From Cytophagales bacterium (GTDB taxonomy: Bacteria > Bacteroidota > Bacteroidia > Cytophagales > JAAEPT01): a stretch of DNA of 8,101 nucleotides. The position numbers and the translations under genes are program-made. This document shows, in pieces, positions 6,262 to 8,101 of the stretch. Location of the stretch: the NCBI GenBank assembly GCA_011524675.1, contig WTJX01000240.1:1-8101 (forward strand), written 5' to 3'. The notes below the pieces were generated by a model. It did not search any database, was not told where the DNA came from, and saw only the letters and a program-made list of their open reading frames with translations. Each line of letters opens with the position of its first letter. Position 1 is the first letter of the stretch.

Positions 6262-7488
6262 TTAGTTTTTATCTATCCGCAAATATACCATAGTTTGATT
6301 TAAAAGTTGGTATGCGATCTCTCCATATGTGATAGGGCCACCTATTTCTAGTCTTTTCCCCTCTAATTTGCCGAACAAATAGTTGTAAAAGCAGTTGAAA
6401 CTTATCACGATATTTGACTTATCTATTGTATCAAACTTTGCTTGGAAAGCTTCCATATAGTCATCAAATCGTTTGGCGAGATAGTATGTTTTACCTTTTC
6501 TAGTAGGCGATGCCATATAAACAGTCTTGTTGTCTTGTTCTTGTTGAAAGATAGAACAGTTGAGCAAAGCCCCATTGTGGTTTGACACTAAGGGGTAGGT
6601 TGTACTCATATCATTTTCTACCATATAGTCATAAAAGTTCCATTTTTGACCATCGACAGTACAGTCGGTTACAGCAAAACTATTTTGGTCAAAAACAAAC
6701 TTTGGACCTTCCAGCTTTGGTTCAAAGATATTGAGAATTTCTATTCTTGGCGAAAAGTTTTGTTTCAGCTTTACATGTATAGCTATAGCTTCTTCGTCAT
6801 GCCTTTCTCTTGTAGTCCCATTATAACAATATGATTTTTCGCCTTTTTGAAGACTTTCAAACTTACAGCCCCCTATAAAACCTATGATCGGTATGTCATA
6901 CAGACTTCTTTCTGACAATGCTTCTAGCGCATAGTTTTGTGATACTTCTGTAAATGGTGGCATGAGCAAGTAGGTAAAACCTCCTGCTACCCTATCATTC
7001 AAGACCTCTTGTATTTCGTCCTTGTTGTATGACTTTATCGTTACACTTTCAGAATAGTTAGACAGGCTTTGTACGTATAGTTTTTCATTTGTACTCAAGC
7101 CTTTTTCTTTGGTCATAAAGTAATAGGCGCTTACTCCTATCCAGTTGCCTTTGGGTAGCTGTTGCAACAATTGGTCGTTGCCTAATACTATTAAAAATTC
7201 ATTGTCTTGAATTTTTTGTGAGACTTCTTCTAAAGTAAAAAGGTCTTTGTTTGTCTGTATAAAGGGTGTGTCATCATCTTCAAATTGATTAAAAAACATT
7301 TTAGGAAACCTACAAGCATAACCATGCAATCTTTTGATGGCTTCATCTTCCGAAATGAAGCCTAGTTTACAGTCTAATATTAAGCTAGAAACATACATTT
7401 GCATGGCAAGTGTACAAAACTCATGCTCTATTTCTTTGTTAATCAGTTTTTTCCAAAAAGTATCTGTAACAACTGGTATTTGTGACAT
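6262..7488 (-). CDS. Uncharacterised 408-residue protein inside the thiamine operon (FIST-like or DUF6976-like)
   Basis: I do not recognise a proven function. No signal peptide or membrane helix is seen, so it should be cytoplasmic. Residues 1-80 look mainly helical and separate from the rest. From about residue 85 the protein has features I recall from a conserved uncharacterised bacterial family: LPKGNWIGVSAYYFM (111-125), IPIIGFIGGCKF (199-210), a C-terminal FNCFYNYLFGKLEGKR (364-379) and GPITYGEIAYQLLNQT (384-399). The last block resembles the end of FIST-type sensory domains, and the family may be the one labelled DUF6976. Both labels are from memory. Its stop is 6 bases before thiE, and its start (ATG at 7488) is 46 bases after the thiD stop, with no terminator between, so it is very probably expressed with thiamine genes. 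A link with thiamine metabolism or sensing is inference from position only. Base composition looks like that of its neighbours. Confidence 0.85.
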   Translation of the reverse strand: MSQIPVVTDTFWKKLINKEIEHEFCTLAMQMYVSSLILDCKLGFISEDEAIKRLHGYACRFPKMFFNQFEDDDTPFIQTNKDLFTLEEVSQKIQDNEFLIVLGNDQLLQQLPKGNWIGVSAYYFMTKEKGLSTNEKLYVQSLSNYSESVTIKSYNKDEIQEVLNDRVAGGFTYLLMPPFTEVSQNYALEALSERSLYDIPIIGFIGGCKFESLQKGEKSYCYNGTTRERHDEEAIAIHVKLKQNFSPRIEILNIFEPKLEGPKFVFDQNSFAVTDCTVDGQKWNFYDYMVENDMSTTYPLVSNHNGALLNCSIFQQEQDNKTVYMASPTRKGKTYYLAKRFDDYMEAFQAKFDTIDKSNIVISFNCFYNYLFGKLEGKRLEIGGPITYGEIAYQLLNQTMVYLRIDKN

Positions 7489-7534
7489 AGCGTATTTTCG
7501 TTTGTAGTTTTAATCTATTTGAGCGTCCTTGTTT

Positions 7535-8101
7535 TCAAGTTGACAAAGCATTTTGCAATGAACTATGGACTTTATGTATTCCTAGCAAGCCATCTGTGCT
7601 TTTCAAAAAAGTAGTGATGTATTCTTTTGCCTTTTGGCAAGCATCGCCTAGCCCGTAGCCTTGTGCCAAATATGAGGTAATCGCTGTAGATAATACGCAA
7701 CCGCTCCCGTGTTTTTCGGTTACTTCTATTCTTTTGCCATACAACCTAAGGCTTGCACCATCCTCAAACATCAACTCATCATTTGCATGATCGTTGGCAT
7801 GTCCTCCTTTCAGCAAAATATTTGTTTTTCCCTTAATGATTGCTCCTATCTGTTCCCACTCTACTAGGTTTGGAGTAATCAAATAGCAAAGATTTGCTGC
7901 TTCTTCTAACTGCTTCTGAGAAGTCATGCTATGAAAGCTAAAACCCGCACTTGCCTTGATGATAGGATCCCAAATAATCTTTGCTTTTGGACATAAGTTA
8001 TGAAACGTTTTTATCAAAGATAGGTTTTCAATAAGTCCAATTTTAATATAATCCAAATTATATTTTTCTGATAAGATATTGAGTTGATCGATGATTATGC
8101 T
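7535..8101 (-). CDS. thiD: Hydroxymethylpyrimidine (phosphate) kinase, 5' end cut by window edge
   Basis: ThiD phosphorylates hydroxymethylpyrimidine and then its monophosphate to the diphosphate used by ThiE. The frame stays open to the right edge (first full codon AGC at 8101), giving 188 residues, against about 260-270 for the whole enzyme, so roughly the first 70-80 residues are missing. The TTG at 8056 is an internal Leu, not a start. Ribokinase-fold landmarks are present: YIKIGLI, IIWDPII (usually DPVM), TPNLVEWEQIG, the ATP-site motif LLKGGH, and HGSGC (usually HGTGC) at 131-135 of the fragment, holding the anion hole and the catalytic residue region, then LSTAITSYLAQG. A small oddity is the tandem HANDHAND right after KGGH. 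The next gene starts 46 bases beyond its stop. Confidence 0.93.
   Translation of the reverse strand, partial: SIIIDQLNILSEKYNLDYIKIGLIENLSLIKTFHNLCPKAKIIWDPIIKASAGFSFHSMTSQKQLEEAANLCYLITPNLVEWEQIGAIIKGKTNILLKGGHANDHANDELMFEDGASLRLYGKRIEVTEKHGSGCVLSTAITSYLAQGYGLGDACQKAKEYITTFLKSTDGLLGIHKVHSSLQNALST
7778..7801 (-). repeat. thiD: 12-base tandem duplication coding HAND-HAND in thiD
   Basis: CATGCCAACGAT (7801-7790) is followed directly by CATGCAAATGAT (7789-7778). The two units differ at 2 of 12 bases, both silent, and encode His-Ala-Asn-Asp twice. It sits in the loop after KGGH, where family members vary in length, so it probably does no harm. Confidence 0.6.

Overview
The window looks like a chromosomal segment of a low-GC Bacteroidota, probably of the Cytophagales or a nearby order. 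Three things point there: the family-specific wording of ThiE (IIGGTANTYEDI, GPFRFTTTK) and of release factor 1 (CSSGPGGQSVN), the lack of Shine-Dalgarno sites before most genes, and one possible TAnnTTTG-type -7 element. The species cannot be named from the sequence alone.

Layout, left to right. One plus-strand gene (56-1606) encodes a putative exported protein of unknown function and ends at a strong intrinsic terminator with a perfect 17-bp stem (1637-1681). Everything else lies on the minus strand. Next to the terminator, in convergent orientation, is the wreck of a secreted sulfatase gene (1708-2648). Its signal peptide, its catalytic N-terminal part and a short C-terminal tail can all still be read, but in three different frames and with most of the middle missing. 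Then come a heme oxygenase gene (2818-3369) and prfA (3592-4665), both followed on their 3' side by a related intergenic repeat containing TACTTCGTACTATT. A hairpin lies between prfA and the last group.

The last group (4804-8101) is a tightly packed thiamine biosynthesis cluster. In transcription order it reads thiD (its 5' end lies outside the window), a 408-residue protein of unknown function, thiE and thiG. The gaps are 46, 6 and 9 bases, so the unknown gene is probably cotranscribed with thiamine genes. ThiD makes the pyrimidine diphosphate, ThiG builds the thiazole ring, and ThiE joins the two. The other expected partners (thiS, thiC, thiH or thiO, thiF) and any TPP riboswitch would have to lie beyond the right edge or elsewhere.

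The two most useful observations are the uncharacterised protein embedded in the thiamine operon and the step-by-step decay visible in the sulfatase pseudogene. I saw no CRISPR array, tRNA or rRNA gene, transposase, phage gene or defence system. The window is mostly ordinary housekeeping sequence.
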